This document shows positions 26,221 through 34,842 of a stretch of DNA of 45,381 nucleotides, piece by piece. The position numbers and the translations under genes were made by a program. The notes under the pieces are model-generated. The model was not told where the DNA came from. It did no database searches and saw only the letters and a program-made list of their open reading frames with translations. Source of the DNA: Lysobacterales bacterium. Lineage in GTDB: Bacteria; Pseudomonadota; Gammaproteobacteria; Xanthomonadales; SZUA-5. The stretch spans positions 1 to 45,381 of the forward strand of contig JALHMG010000044.1 of the NCBI GenBank assembly GCA_022844135.1. The letters are read 5' to 3'. Every line of letters begins with the position of its first letter. The stretch's first letter is position 1.

Positions 26221-27398
26221 AGCGAACTAATGGCTATACGAATTCGCAGCTCAGTCACTCGCGCTTCGAGTGCTTCCCTTGTGGGAGCCGCAATCAGGGC
26301 CTCACCAATTCGATGGCGCCCGTTTATGAATGGCAGGACAGGCGCGCCGATTGGAACGTCGAAAACGAGCGACCGGACCCAAGGCTCGCGGGCCAGTTGC
26401 TCGGCTGCAGATTGGTCGTAGTCCAGTCGTCCTGGCCGATCCGCACCCAGCAACACAATCGCGCTGGCTTCACGCACGCTCAAGTCCGGAATCGCCGGGT
26501 GCTCGCCGCAGGCGGTGCGAATAGCATATTCAACCAAGTCCGACCCACACGCAGCGCGCAAGAGTGTTGAAATACTGTTGCCTCCTAGGCGGGGCGTGAT
26601 TTCCAGCACGTATGGCTCGCCGTTGGCGAGAACAAAGTCGCAATCGAACGGGCCGTCAGCGATCCCGAGCAGTCGGCATGTGTTCTGTAGCTGATCGAGC
26701 AATCGCGACGGATCGATGGCCGATGGCAGATGATGACCGATCGTCGTCGCGTAAGGTAGCGGCGCGGTTTGCCGATCAAGGATCGCGTACGCGACAATGC
26801 GACCTTGCGCTAAAACCCCTTCGCAGGTGCCTTGATGTCCTTCGATGTAGCGCTCCAAAACTACGGTGCCGTCCGAGCTGAATGTTCGCGATTCTGGAAG
26901 CCGGCGTTGTAAATCGTCGAGGTCCGCGACGACAAACACACCCTTACTGCCGGAGCTGCGGTCCGGTTTGAGTACGCGACGCTGACCATCATCAAACACA
27001 TCGGCAGGGACGGGGTCATTGCTGCGCAAAACGACAAACGGTGGCGCAGCCAGGCCGTGACCTAATTGAAACCGCCTAAACGCCGCTTTGTCTGTAGCGA
27101 TACGTGCCGCCGTTGGAGGTGAGCCCGGCAACCCAAGCGCCTCTGCAACCACTGCAGCGGTGTAGGTAGCGATATCGGTACAGGGTGCAATGACACCGTC
27201 GATGCCCTCGCGACGCGCGAGTTGGAGCACACCCGAAACGTCAGTGGTGCTCACGTCGAAAGAATGGTCCGCAAGCGCATGCCCAGGATTACCCGGTACG
27301 TTGTCAGTAGTAATGACGCGGTAGCCCAACCGCTTCGCCGTGCGAATCGTATCGAGTTGATAGTTCGATGCAGCAAGCACCAGGAGGGTCTTCGACAT
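26217..27398 (-). CDS. ATP-grasp carboxylate-amine ligase-like protein
   Basis: A 393-residue ATP-grasp protein. The N-terminal Rossmann-like pre-domain starts LLVLAASNYQLDTIRTAKRLGY. The ATP-grasp fold includes TDKAAFRRF, VLKPDRSSGSKGVFVV (phosphate-binding loop), VLERYIEGHQGTCEGVL and the metal-binding YVLEITPRLGGNS (Glu and Asn). Such enzymes join a carboxylate to an amine through an acyl phosphate, as in PurK, carbamoyl-phosphate synthetase or amino acid ligases. Next to a sugar aminotransferase and a decarboxylase, a role in making an amide-bearing sugar or peptide-like group is plausible. It shares a 120-bp divergent promoter region with the aminotransferase gene. Confidence 0.85.
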   Translation of the reverse strand: MSKTLLVLAASNYQLDTIRTAKRLGYRVITTDNVPGNPGHALADHSFDVSTTDVSGVLQLARREGIDGVIAPCTDIATYTAAVVAEALGLPGSPPTAARIATDKAAFRRFQLGHGLAAPPFVVLRSNDPVPADVFDDGQRRVLKPDRSSGSKGVFVVADLDDLQRRLPESRTFSSDGTVVLERYIEGHQGTCEGVLAQGRIVAYAILDRQTAPLPYATTIGHHLPSAIDPSRLLDQLQNTCRLLGIADGPFDCDFVLANGEPYVLEITPRLGGNSISTLLRAACGSDLVEYAIRTACGEHPAIPDLSVREASAIVLLGADRPGRLDYDQSAAEQLAREPWVRSLVFDVPIGAPVLPFINGRHRIGEALIAAPTREALEARVTELRIRIAISSL

Positions 27399-27518
27399 TG
27401 CATGAGTCTAACGTGCCCAACGTCGCGGCGCTCTCAAGCGTGGTGGCCGCGATAACAACTTCCACGCGATGGTCGAATCGTGGGATCGTAGGCAGTCGAA
27501 GCCTGAAGACCCGAGATC

Positions 27519-28652
27519 ATGTCCGGAATTCCGTTCAATGTACCGAATCTGGTAGGTAAAGAACTCTGGTACGTGGCACAAGCGCACGCGCGCGGTCAGC
27601 TTGCTGGCGACGGTCTGTTTACCAAGCGTTGCGAGCGCTGGCTGGAGGCCTGGACGAAAAGCCCACGGGTTTTACTAACACATTCGTGCACTGCGGCGCT
27701 TGAGATGGCGGCCTTATTGCTGGACGTCAAGCCGGGCGATGAAATCATCATGCCGTCCTTCACCTTCGTGTCCACCGCCAACGCTTTTGCGCTGCGTGGC
27801 GCGACACCGGTGTTCGTCGACATCGATCCGATTCACTTCAACATCGACCCAAGTGCCATTGAAGCCGCGATTTCGCCACGCACCAAGGCCGTTGTTCCAG
27901 TGCACTACGCAGGCGTATCGTGTCAGTTGGCCGCGATCCTGGCGCTGGCTGGTCGCCATTCCATTGCGGTCGTCGAAGACGCTGCCCAAGCGATGGGGTC
28001 ATCCTTCGAAGGGCGGGCCTTAGGCACGCTGGGATGCCTCGGCGCACTGAGCTTTCATGAAACCAAGAATGTTATCTCAGGGGAGGGCGGCGCTTTACTC
28101 GTTAACGATCCAGCGCTCATCGAACAGGCGGAGGTTATTCGGGAAAAGGGGACCAATCGAAGCAAGTTCTTTCGTGGCGAGGTCGACAAGTACACATGGG
28201 TAGAAGTGGGATCGAGTTTTCTCCCAGGCGAGATCATTGCCGCGTTTCTCTTTGCTCAGCTAGAGCAGGCTGAACATATCAATGCTGAGCGATGGAAGCT
28301 TTGGGACGGGTACCACGCTCGGTTGGGCGAGGTGGAAGCGCTGGAGCTGCTCACGCGTCCGCAACGCGAAGCCAGCGCCAACGCTCATATGTATCAAGTG
28401 CTGCTGCCGCGCGGCGTCTGTCGCGATGCGGTCCTTGCGGGGTTAAAAGCCGCCGGAGTCCACGCCGTCTTTCACTACGTTCCACTGCACAGCTCACCTG
28501 CGGGTCTGCGGTTGGGACGGACCGCAGGTAGCCTTGCTGTCACCGATGACATCAGCGAGCGTCTGATTCGACTTCCGATGTGGCTCAATGGTCTCGATCT
28601 TGACCAGGTATGCGCAGCATTGACCGATGTTCTTAAGCGGGTCGCCAAATGA
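27519..28652 (+). CDS. Sugar aminotransferase, WecE/RffA-like (DegT family)
   Basis: A 377-residue PLP enzyme of the DegT/DnrJ/EryC1 family, closest in appearance to WecE/RffA, which turns dTDP-4-keto-6-deoxyglucose into dTDP-4-amino-4,6-dideoxygalactose. The opening IPFNVPNLVGKEL, Asp154/Gln157 in VVEDAAQAMG and the catalytic Lys183 in SFHETKNVISGEGGAL are visible. The ending FHYVPLHSSPAGL is also family-typical. The dTDP-sugar donor genes (rmlA, rmlB) are not in this window and must lie elsewhere. It overlaps the following membrane protein gene by 4 bp. It supplies the amino sugar expected for this cluster. Confidence 0.9.
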   Translation: MSGIPFNVPNLVGKELWYVAQAHARGQLAGDGLFTKRCERWLEAWTKSPRVLLTHSCTAALEMAALLLDVKPGDEIIMPSFTFVSTANAFALRGATPVFVDIDPIHFNIDPSAIEAAISPRTKAVVPVHYAGVSCQLAAILALAGRHSIAVVEDAAQAMGSSFEGRALGTLGCLGALSFHETKNVISGEGGALLVNDPALIEQAEVIREKGTNRSKFFRGEVDKYTWVEVGSSFLPGEIIAAFLFAQLEQAEHINAERWKLWDGYHARLGEVEALELLTRPQREASANAHMYQVLLPRGVCRDAVLAGLKAAGVHAVFHYVPLHSSPAGLRLGRTAGSLAVTDDISERLIRLPMWLNGLDLDQVCAALTDVLKRVAK

Positions 28653-30124
28653 AGCCGCTGCATCTTCGCTTGTGGTGGCTGGCGGCGTTAATCGCAACAG
28701 CTTTGCTTTTGGTGGCGGCGTGGCAGTCGCCAACGTTTTGCGATCAGGTTTGGCTCGTGGACTACGGGCGGGTATTGCTCAGCGGCGATCGTTCCCACTC
28801 CATGTTCATGATGACCGACGGCTCGTCGTTTGTGTCTGCCGCATGGTTGGGAACGGCGCTCGCCGAGATGAGCTCTCTTTGGCTGGGGTCTGCCGGAATC
28901 AAAGTCATCGGCGCAATGTCGATGCTGGCTTTGTGTTGGCTGCTTGTGCGTTTCGCACAACAGCAAGGCGTTCCCGCACCCACGGCGCACCTCATCGGAC
29001 TCGCTGTCCTGGTGGATCCGAGCATCGCGCATTCGGTTGTCGTCGGACGCATTGATGCAATCTCGGCGATGGTTTACTTTGCGGGCCTATGCTTGGCGGG
29101 AAATGGCTGGTTACTCTGGCGTTCGAACCGGTCGGGGTTCAAGCGAATGCTTGCGGGTTACGCGCTGACCGCTGCCAGTCCAGGCGTCTGGGCGGTCGTA
29201 TCGATGCTTGGTTTGATTGCGGTAGTCCATTGGGGCGCAGTGTTCGTACGTCTCTACCGCGCAGATCAACTCGGCCTCTGCGCGCAACTGATGCTCGCAC
29301 CGCTTGCATCTGCGGCAGTTTTCGTGGCAGTTCCATGGGCGGTCTACCTTCAACAGCACACGGGAGTCGACTACTCCTTTCAGATCACCGTTGCCGACAA
29401 CGCATGGGACTATCTCCTATTGGTGCTTCATTTCACGACTTTGAGCGCACCCATTGCGCTGCTCGGAATTGTTGTCTGCGTAAGCCACTTGCGAAACAGG
29501 AGCGCGTGGGCCTTGCTGCTGACGATCGCCGTCATCGTTAGCTATCACTACTACCCATTCCGCGTCCCCTATCTGGTGCTGGCCTGCGCCTGCGCTTGCA
29601 TGTTGCTCAAGCAGTCCGGCGAAAGCACGAGGCTAGCCAACGCTGCGCTCGCCATTGCCACAACTCTCGGTATGTTGCTACTGATCGGGCGGGCAGTCAT
29701 GGCTGGCGCCGTGAACTCGCCGCCTACTGCACTGGCGATTGAGCGCGCCGGTATTGCAGCAAACGAACGCGTCGCAGATTTCAGTTGGGATTGGTACTTT
29801 GCTCTTCGCGAACGCGATGTTACCGTACTGCGTTCGGCGTTCGTCAGGGACGACGCGAAGGTTGCACAATGGCTCAGCGTGGCTCGCCCTGATGTCATCA
29901 TCCATGCGACCGATCTGTCCGGCACGTACGCCGGGGTCTCCGATCCTACCAAGCTGTTCGCAAGCGCTGGCTTCTGCCCTGTACTGCAGCTCACCAGCGA
30001 AGGCCAAGTCCTGGACCCCAAGGGATGGCGAACCGCAGAAGCGCCGTCGTATCGCCTTTGGCGTCTCGGAATGTTCCGTGATCACGGGCCTTACCTGGTC
30101 TGGCGGCGTTGCCCAATGCCTTAG
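28649..30124 (+). CDS. Multi-pass GT-C-like membrane protein
   Basis: A 491-residue membrane protein with roughly ten hydrophobic segments and a C-terminal soluble tail of about 110 residues. After the first helix it has acidic residues in a loop (SPTFCDQVWLVDYGR), and there is a further VDP and GRIDAISAM segment, resembling GT-C glycosyltransferases that use polyprenyl-linked sugars. I do not recognise a named family. Translational coupling to the WecE-like aminotransferase suggests it transfers or polymerises the amino sugar made there. Confidence 0.65.
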   Translation: MKPLHLRLWWLAALIATALLLVAAWQSPTFCDQVWLVDYGRVLLSGDRSHSMFMMTDGSSFVSAAWLGTALAEMSSLWLGSAGIKVIGAMSMLALCWLLVRFAQQQGVPAPTAHLIGLAVLVDPSIAHSVVVGRIDAISAMVYFAGLCLAGNGWLLWRSNRSGFKRMLAGYALTAASPGVWAVVSMLGLIAVVHWGAVFVRLYRADQLGLCAQLMLAPLASAAVFVAVPWAVYLQQHTGVDYSFQITVADNAWDYLLLVLHFTTLSAPIALLGIVVCVSHLRNRSAWALLLTIAVIVSYHYYPFRVPYLVLACACACMLLKQSGESTRLANAALAIATTLGMLLLIGRAVMAGAVNSPPTALAIERAGIAANERVADFSWDWYFALRERDVTVLRSAFVRDDAKVAQWLSVARPDVIIHATDLSGTYAGVSDPTKLFASAGFCPVLQLTSEGQVLDPKGWRTAEAPSYRLWRLGMFRDHGPYLVWRRCPMP

Positions 30125-30187
30125 TGGCACAATTCGCCAGATCAGAAATTCTCAGGTCGTCGAGCGAACGATCTAGAAAGAGGCGAC

Positions 30188-30619
30188 CTATTCCAGCTTT
30201 TCATCGACCAGGATCTCGACAACTGCGCCGGCAGCAACACCATTACCATCTTCGCCATCGAATCGGCCAGTCCAGCCCTCCTCGACCATTGGCTTACCGG
30301 AAAACGAATGCCTTGCGATGACTCGATAGCGACCTAGGAGCGGATCGCTCGGCATCGCGGGAATCATCTGATCGTCGCCGCAAACTGAAAACGACTGCGG
30401 GTAACTGGGCGAAGTAATGGTAATCACTGCGGAGGGCGGTCCCGAACGCGAGGAAACATCCCGCAGATGTACAAAGAGCGTTCCTCCACCGTCAGCAACT
30501 TCGGATGCGACAGGCGCCAATCGAACCACGCCAGTGACGCATGGGGCGTCTTGCACGTCCCCAGCTGAAGCGCTGCCGATGGCCGTCATAAACGCCAACA
30601 TCATCAATGCCCGACTCAT
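30188..30619 (-). CDS. Small secreted protein of unknown function
   Basis: A 143-residue protein with a signal peptide (cleavage likely after GSASA, about residue 19) and a GAGGAGG ribosome-binding site. The mature part has two cysteines, in DAPCVTG and FSVCGDDQ, that could form a disulfide. It seems to be a single beta domain. The pattern LFVHLRD...GPPSAVITI...GRYRVIARHSFSGKP resembles the beta-sandwich at the C-terminus of CcmI/CycH cytochrome c biogenesis proteins, but this is a weak match. Its neighbours give no functional clue. Confidence 0.65.
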   Translation of the reverse strand: MSRALMMLAFMTAIGSASAGDVQDAPCVTGVVRLAPVASEVADGGGTLFVHLRDVSSRSGPPSAVITITSPSYPQSFSVCGDDQMIPAMPSDPLLGRYRVIARHSFSGKPMVEEGWTGRFDGEDGNGVAAGAVVEILVDEKLE

Positions 30620-30756
30620 ATCTGCTCCTCCTCAACAAGCGCTTGTAAGTCTGGCACCGATGGCTAACTTGCGAGTTGATGATGGTCAACTTACGGTCTT
30701 CTATCGGTTGGCACGCGACAAGGCGCGGAGAGGGAACGCGCGTACATCGGGATCCG

Positions 30757-31365
30757 CTAAGGGATCTCGAGTAGCCGACGAACCGCAGCACTTCCTGATC
30801 GCGACATTAGACCCAAGATGGCCACGTTGAACACAACGTTGAGCCAGAATTTCACCTGGAACGAACGCTTGCTCGACTTATGCCGGAACAGCTGTTGCGC
30901 CAACAACGCACCGGGCCAGCCCCCAAACAAAGCGAGTATCTGCAATGTCGCTTCAGGTGTGCGTCGCTCGCCACCCTGCGCTGCAACCTTATCAGCGTAG
31001 TAGCTACAAAACGCAATCGCGCTAACAGCGGATACAGCCCAGAACATGTAGATATGCTGTTCTCCAATTTTGACCAGAGTCCAAAGAATTGGAAACGTCG
31101 TAAGCGCGAAAACCGAAAGTAGCAGTCGCTTTACGCGCCGTTCTTTCGCCCACCACGGTCCGGTCGTTTCGATGCGTACGGCACGTGACTTACCCGCTTG
31201 TAGCGAAGAAGCAACATCAAATGAAACTACGTCACCTATCTCTGGGCGTTCCTTGCTTCTCTTCGTCATGTCGCTGATATGGAAGAAAAAACGCTCGTCA
31301 CCCGTGTCAGAAGCAATGAATCCGAATCCGCGCTGATCGTTCCAATCGACAACTCGACCTCGCAT
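30757..31365 (-). CDS. Cold-shock domain plus DUF1294 membrane protein
   Basis: A 202-residue two-domain protein. The N-terminal cold-shock domain (about 1-65) has RNP1-like GFGFIAS and RNP2-like RFFFHIS, so it should bind single-stranded nucleic acid. The C-terminal half has three or four membrane helices with the DUF1294 signature (YYADKVAAQGGERRTPE...LALFGGWPGALLAQQLFRHKSSKRSFQ). This fusion is known in proteobacteria but its role is not. The start is the ATG giving MRGRVVDWNDQRG, preceded by GGAGG; a longer ORF begins 14 codons upstream. Confidence 0.88.
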   Translation of the reverse strand: MRGRVVDWNDQRGFGFIASDTGDERFFFHISDMTKRSKERPEIGDVVSFDVASSLQAGKSRAVRIETTGPWWAKERRVKRLLLSVFALTTFPILWTLVKIGEQHIYMFWAVSAVSAIAFCSYYADKVAAQGGERRTPEATLQILALFGGWPGALLAQQLFRHKSSKRSFQVKFWLNVVFNVAILGLMSRSGSAAVRRLLEIP

Positions 31366-31478
31366 ACCGCCTCCGAAAGCTCGCAATCCATACCTCACAA
31401 TGCGCAATTATATGCAGAATGCCTAGCGCCAAATTTCTACGAGTGCTGCGCCGTGAACTTCTAGGACAGCGAACTTCT

Positions 31479-32447
31479 ATGCATCCTCGTTCCTTAATCA
31501 TCGTCGCACCGTACTTCGAAGATGGGACCGCCGTGCGCGAATGGCTGGCCGAACTGAAGCGACTGCCCACCGGTACGCCGTATGTCGTTCTCGTAGACGA
31601 TGGTTCGGTCGGAGATCCGGCCAGCGCAGAATGGTTGCGGGAAGTGAAGCTTTCGGGAGCCGTACTCAGGCTGCAACGCAACGTCGGCCATCAACGCGCC
31701 ATTGCAACTGGGCTCGGGTTTGTCGCTGAGTATTCTGGCAACAGTGAGCGGATCGTGGTTATGGACAGCGACGGCGAAGATCGGCCGCAAGACGTTCCAT
31801 CGCTGCTTGCTGCGCTCGGACCGTCCTTCGACGTTGTAGTGGCCGAGCGCAAGAGGCGCATAGAGTCGTTGCTCTTTCTTGCGTTCTATCGCATCTACCA
31901 ATGGCTTTTTCACTTACTCACCGGTCGTTCGATTGCTTTTGGAAATTTTATGGCCCTGTCGGCCGAATCCGTCAGGCGCATTGCATCTATGCACGAAGCC
32001 ACGTTGCACATCGCTGGCGCAGTATTGGTATCGAGGCTGCGGGTCGCTCGCCTACCGCTTGATCGCGGCGCGCGCTATGCCGGGCAATCCAAAATGAACT
32101 TTGTGGGATTGGTACTGCATGGATTCCGCGCAATCATGGTATTCGCGGAAGACGTCTTGGTACGCGTCGGTTTACTTTGCGCGTTCGTCGCCGCGATGTC
32201 GATCGTCGGAGCGCTCGCAGCTGTTACGCTAAAGGTCATTGGCTTCTCGACGCCGGGATGGTTCTCTGTTGCCTTGGGCATCCTGGTTTTGATGTTCATG
32301 CAAACTGGCGCGCTTTCTCTGATGATGTTGATGTTGACCGGCGTGGTTCGGCTAGGTGGAGAGCGCACCGCCAACGACTACCGAGGACTCGTGTCCAGCA
32401 TTGACGCTCACGAGGAAAGCACGTGCGCCGATTCCTCCGTTTCCTGA
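31479..32447 (+). CDS. GT2 family glycosyltransferase with C-terminal membrane helices
   Basis: A GT2 enzyme of about 322 residues. The nucleotide-sugar domain shows LIIVAPYFEDG, VVLVDDGSVGD, the NVGHQRAIATGL motif and MDSDGEDRPQDVP (metal-binding DxD-like). Two or three membrane helices follow, as in GtrB. It overlaps a GtrA-like gene by 25 bp, and the GtrB-GtrA pair typically makes and flips undecaprenyl-phosphate sugars for O-antigen modification. The start is uncertain: ATG 31479 fits the domain edge, while ATG 31419 adds 20 basic residues. Confidence 0.83.
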   Translation: MHPRSLIIVAPYFEDGTAVREWLAELKRLPTGTPYVVLVDDGSVGDPASAEWLREVKLSGAVLRLQRNVGHQRAIATGLGFVAEYSGNSERIVVMDSDGEDRPQDVPSLLAALGPSFDVVVAERKRRIESLLFLAFYRIYQWLFHLLTGRSIAFGNFMALSAESVRRIASMHEATLHIAGAVLVSRLRVARLPLDRGARYAGQSKMNFVGLVLHGFRAIMVFAEDVLVRVGLLCAFVAAMSIVGALAAVTLKVIGFSTPGWFSVALGILVLMFMQTGALSLMMLMLTGVVRLGGERTANDYRGLVSSIDAHEESTCADSSVS

Positions 32448-32797
32448 CTAATGGCGTTTTTGCGACGGTCGTCCATTTCTTGGTTCTCTTGTTCTGCATG
32501 GAGGCCCTTCAATTCCGCAATGCAGCAACGGCCGGACTCATTGCCTCCGCGATCGGTATTAGTTGCTCGTTCGTTGGCAACAAGCACTTCGTCTTCCCGG
32601 ATGCCAAGTTAGCGTCGCCGAGACGACAGTTCGTACGTTTCCTGGGATTGTATGGAATCGTCGGTGCGCTTCATGCCCTTGTCTTGCTCGTATGGTCGGA
32701 CATCGGCGGACTGGACTATCGGATTGGCTTCGCCATCGCGACAGCGCTGCAGCTTACGCTGACGTTTCTTGGCAATAAGCGCTGGGTGTTTCGATGA
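32423..32797 (+). CDS. GtrA-family membrane protein
   Basis: A 124-residue protein with four predicted membrane helices and the GtrA signature: FLTNGVFATVVHF at the start, SFVGNKHFVFPD in the middle loop, and a repeat of it at the end, FLGNKRWVFR. GtrA proteins are thought to flip undecaprenyl-phosphate-linked sugars. It starts with GTG inside the GT2 gene and overlaps the next gene by 4 bp, so the three form a tight operon. Confidence 0.88.
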   Translation: MRRFLRFLTNGVFATVVHFLVLLFCMEALQFRNAATAGLIASAIGISCSFVGNKHFVFPDAKLASPRRQFVRFLGLYGIVGALHALVLLVWSDIGGLDYRIGFAIATALQLTLTFLGNKRWVFR

Positions 32798-33438
32798 TGA
32801 AAATTGCCGAAGCGTCGACTGCTTGCGTCGGATTTACGTTGCTCCTCCTGTCCATCTATGCCGCGCACATGCGTTGGGTCGCCGTCGACGTCGTTTTCTA
32901 CGCCGCTCTCGCGGATGCCGCGTTGGCGGCCGTCGTGGCTACGGCGCTTTTGTTCGCTCTGAGATCTCGCATCAGACTTTCGTCGTTCGAGCGTTCCCTG
33001 CTTGGCGTTATCTTTTTCTTGGGCGGGTACGGTTTCGCTATCAGCGTCCCAACGGTCATCGACCGCTCTCTTTCCTTTTACCTCCTTGAAAAGCTCCATC
33101 AGCGCGGCGGTGGTATCGAGGAGGCTGCAATGTTCAGTGTGTTCGTGGACGAGTACGTAGTCGAGCATCGTCTGATCGATGTGCGGTTGACCGAACAGAT
33201 CGAATCTGGAACGATCAAGATAGTTGAAGGGTGTGTATTGCTTACCGATAAGGGACGTCGCATTGCGGGCTTCAGTCGTTGGTTTCGCCAAAACCTGCTG
33301 CCGCGTAGGCGCCAATTGCTCGGTACTTACTCCGATGCCCTAACCGATCCGTTCCGATTCAGCGTCGCCCGTGCCGACTACGCCTGCTTCCGAGAGACCA
33401 CTAACGCAATGGGCGCAGGTACAAGCAACCCCGATTGA
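32794..33438 (+). CDS. Membrane protein of unknown function after gtrA
   Basis: A 214-residue protein I do not recognise. The first 100 residues hold three hydrophobic helices. The C-terminal 110 residues are soluble, with a winged-helix-like pattern (VDEYVVEHRLIDVRLTEQIESGTIKI then VLLTDKGRRIAGFSRWFRQNLLP). It is coupled to gtrA by a 4-bp overlap, in the place where a serotype-specific Gtr transferase usually sits. It is too small and has too few helices to be a typical GT-C enzyme. A regulatory or anchoring subunit is possible. Confidence 0.7.
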   Translation: MMKIAEASTACVGFTLLLLSIYAAHMRWVAVDVVFYAALADAALAAVVATALLFALRSRIRLSSFERSLLGVIFFLGGYGFAISVPTVIDRSLSFYLLEKLHQRGGGIEEAAMFSVFVDEYVVEHRLIDVRLTEQIESGTIKIVEGCVLLTDKGRRIAGFSRWFRQNLLPRRRQLLGTYSDALTDPFRFSVARADYACFRETTNAMGAGTSNPD

Positions 33439-33523
33439 TCATCGGGTTTACCCGGGCGCCGTTGTTTTCAGATTGTGCAGCGATGCACGGACCACCATGG
33501 GATCGGGGCTATGCTTACGCACC

Positions 33524-34312
33524 ATGACCCCGTCGCTCGCAATCAACAAGTTCGCCGGCAAGGCCCTGGGCGCTACGCTTGGGCTGGTCGTCGGTGGCCC
33601 GGTCGGCGCGCTGCTGGGGGCAGGGCTGGGACACGCGGTTGACGCTGGCTGGCTACGCTGGCGATTGGATCGCGGGATAAGTGTGATCGATGCGCGACAG
33701 CAGCATGCGGCGTTCTTGTTTCGCTGGTTGGGGCATTTGGCGAAGGCTGATGGTCGCGTCAGCGAGCGCGACATCGAGGCGGTTGAGCGCTTGATGGCAC
33801 GACTGAATCTGTCGCCAGAGGAGCGGCGCGATGCCGTAGATGCGTTTCAGTATGGGCGCACGCATGCGTTGGACGCGTCGGCGGAGGTGCGGGCGCTCAA
33901 GGCCGCGCTTGGCGAAGGCATCGACGAGCAGGAGCTGTTGCGCGGACTGGTGGCCTTCGCATTGAAAGATGGCAAGGCCACCTGGGCCGAGCACGCGATC
34001 CTGGAGAGACTCGGTGCGGCGTTCGGTTGGTCGAAGGATCGCATTGGCGATTTGCTGCTGCGACCCAAAGACCCAGATGCTGGCGCGTTGAGCGCGGCCT
34101 ACGAGACCATCGGTGCGCGGCCCGATTGCAGCGACGATGAGTTGACGCGCAGTTACCGGCGCCTGTTAGCGCAGCAGCATCCGGACAAGTTGCAAGGCGC
34201 GGGCGCATCGCCGGAAGCCATCGCCGGGGCGCAAGCGCGCACGCACGCGCTGCGCGCGGCTTACGAGCGCATCACGGCGGCGCGGGCGGCATCTCGTTCA
34301 CCACCGCGCTGA
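33524..34312 (+). CDS. DjlA-like co-chaperone (TerB domain plus J domain)
   Basis: A 262-residue protein. It has an N-terminal glycine-rich membrane-spanning segment (GKALGATLGLVVGGPVGALLGAGLGH, about 8-35) and a central TerB-like helical domain (about 55-165; FLFRWLGHLAKADGRVSERDIEAVE). A C-terminal J domain has the HPD motif in LLAQQHPDKL. DjlA is an inner-membrane DnaK co-chaperone involved in envelope stress signalling. The start is the ATG giving MTPSLAINKF; the longer upstream reading lacks domain support. The stop lies inside the 3' end of the convergent yceI-like gene. Confidence 0.88.
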   Translation: MTPSLAINKFAGKALGATLGLVVGGPVGALLGAGLGHAVDAGWLRWRLDRGISVIDARQQHAAFLFRWLGHLAKADGRVSERDIEAVERLMARLNLSPEERRDAVDAFQYGRTHALDASAEVRALKAALGEGIDEQELLRGLVAFALKDGKATWAEHAILERLGAAFGWSKDRIGDLLLRPKDPDAGALSAAYETIGARPDCSDDELTRSYRRLLAQQHPDKLQGAGASPEAIAGAQARTHALRAAYERITAARAASRSPPR

Positions 34313-34841
34313 TCGACAGCCCGACGCGATCGGCCAAGGTGCGGCGATTTGCGGTCATGCCGAACTCGGAGCGACGTACACTGCCCGACACCGCGATGGC
34401 GCATTTTCGCACCGGGCGCTTGCGCAGACACGGCGACGCCAGGATGTCGAACTCCACGACACGCTCGACGCCGCGCAAACTCAGCCAACCGCGGACGCGC
34501 GTGGTGCTGCCGTCGATGGCGAACGGTTTGGAGCGAAAGCGAATCCAGGGGTGTCTTTCGACATCGAAATAGTCGGGCGATTTGAGGGTTTCCTCATGAT
34601 CGCGACTTTTCATCGTTGCGCTTGTCGAGGGCAAGCGCACGTCGATGCTGACGACATCGCCGTCGATGAGCGCCTGACCTTCGAGCCGATGGAACTGGCC
34701 GCGGCGCTTGACCATCCACAACACGGAAACGTCGAAATCGACGCGTGAGGCATCACTGTCGATTGTCAGTACGCGCATATCGTCTTCGGCGCAGGCGATG
34801 CTCGCGAGCAGCAGGCCAAGCGTGGCCAGCCGCCAGTGCAT
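34272..34841 (-). CDS. YceI-like periplasmic lipocalin-fold protein
   Basis: A 189-residue protein with a signal peptide (cleavage near IACA, about residue 19) and a YceI domain. The first strand is LTIDSDASRVDFDV, followed by MKSRDHEETLKSPDYFDVERHPWIRFRS and the terminal NRRTLADRVGLSISA. YceI proteins bind long isoprenoid lipids in the periplasm. It is preceded closely by the sixA-like gene on the same strand (1 bp apart), so the two are probably co-transcribed. Its 3' end overlaps the convergent djlA-like gene by 41 bp. Confidence 0.88.
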   Translation of the reverse strand: MHWRLATLGLLLASIACAEDDMRVLTIDSDASRVDFDVSVLWMVKRRGQFHRLEGQALIDGDVVSIDVRLPSTSATMKSRDHEETLKSPDYFDVERHPWIRFRSKPFAIDGSTTRVRGWLSLRGVERVVEFDILASPCLRKRPVRKCAIAVSGSVRRSEFGMTANRRTLADRVGLSISAVVNEMPPAPP

Positions 34842-34842
34842 G

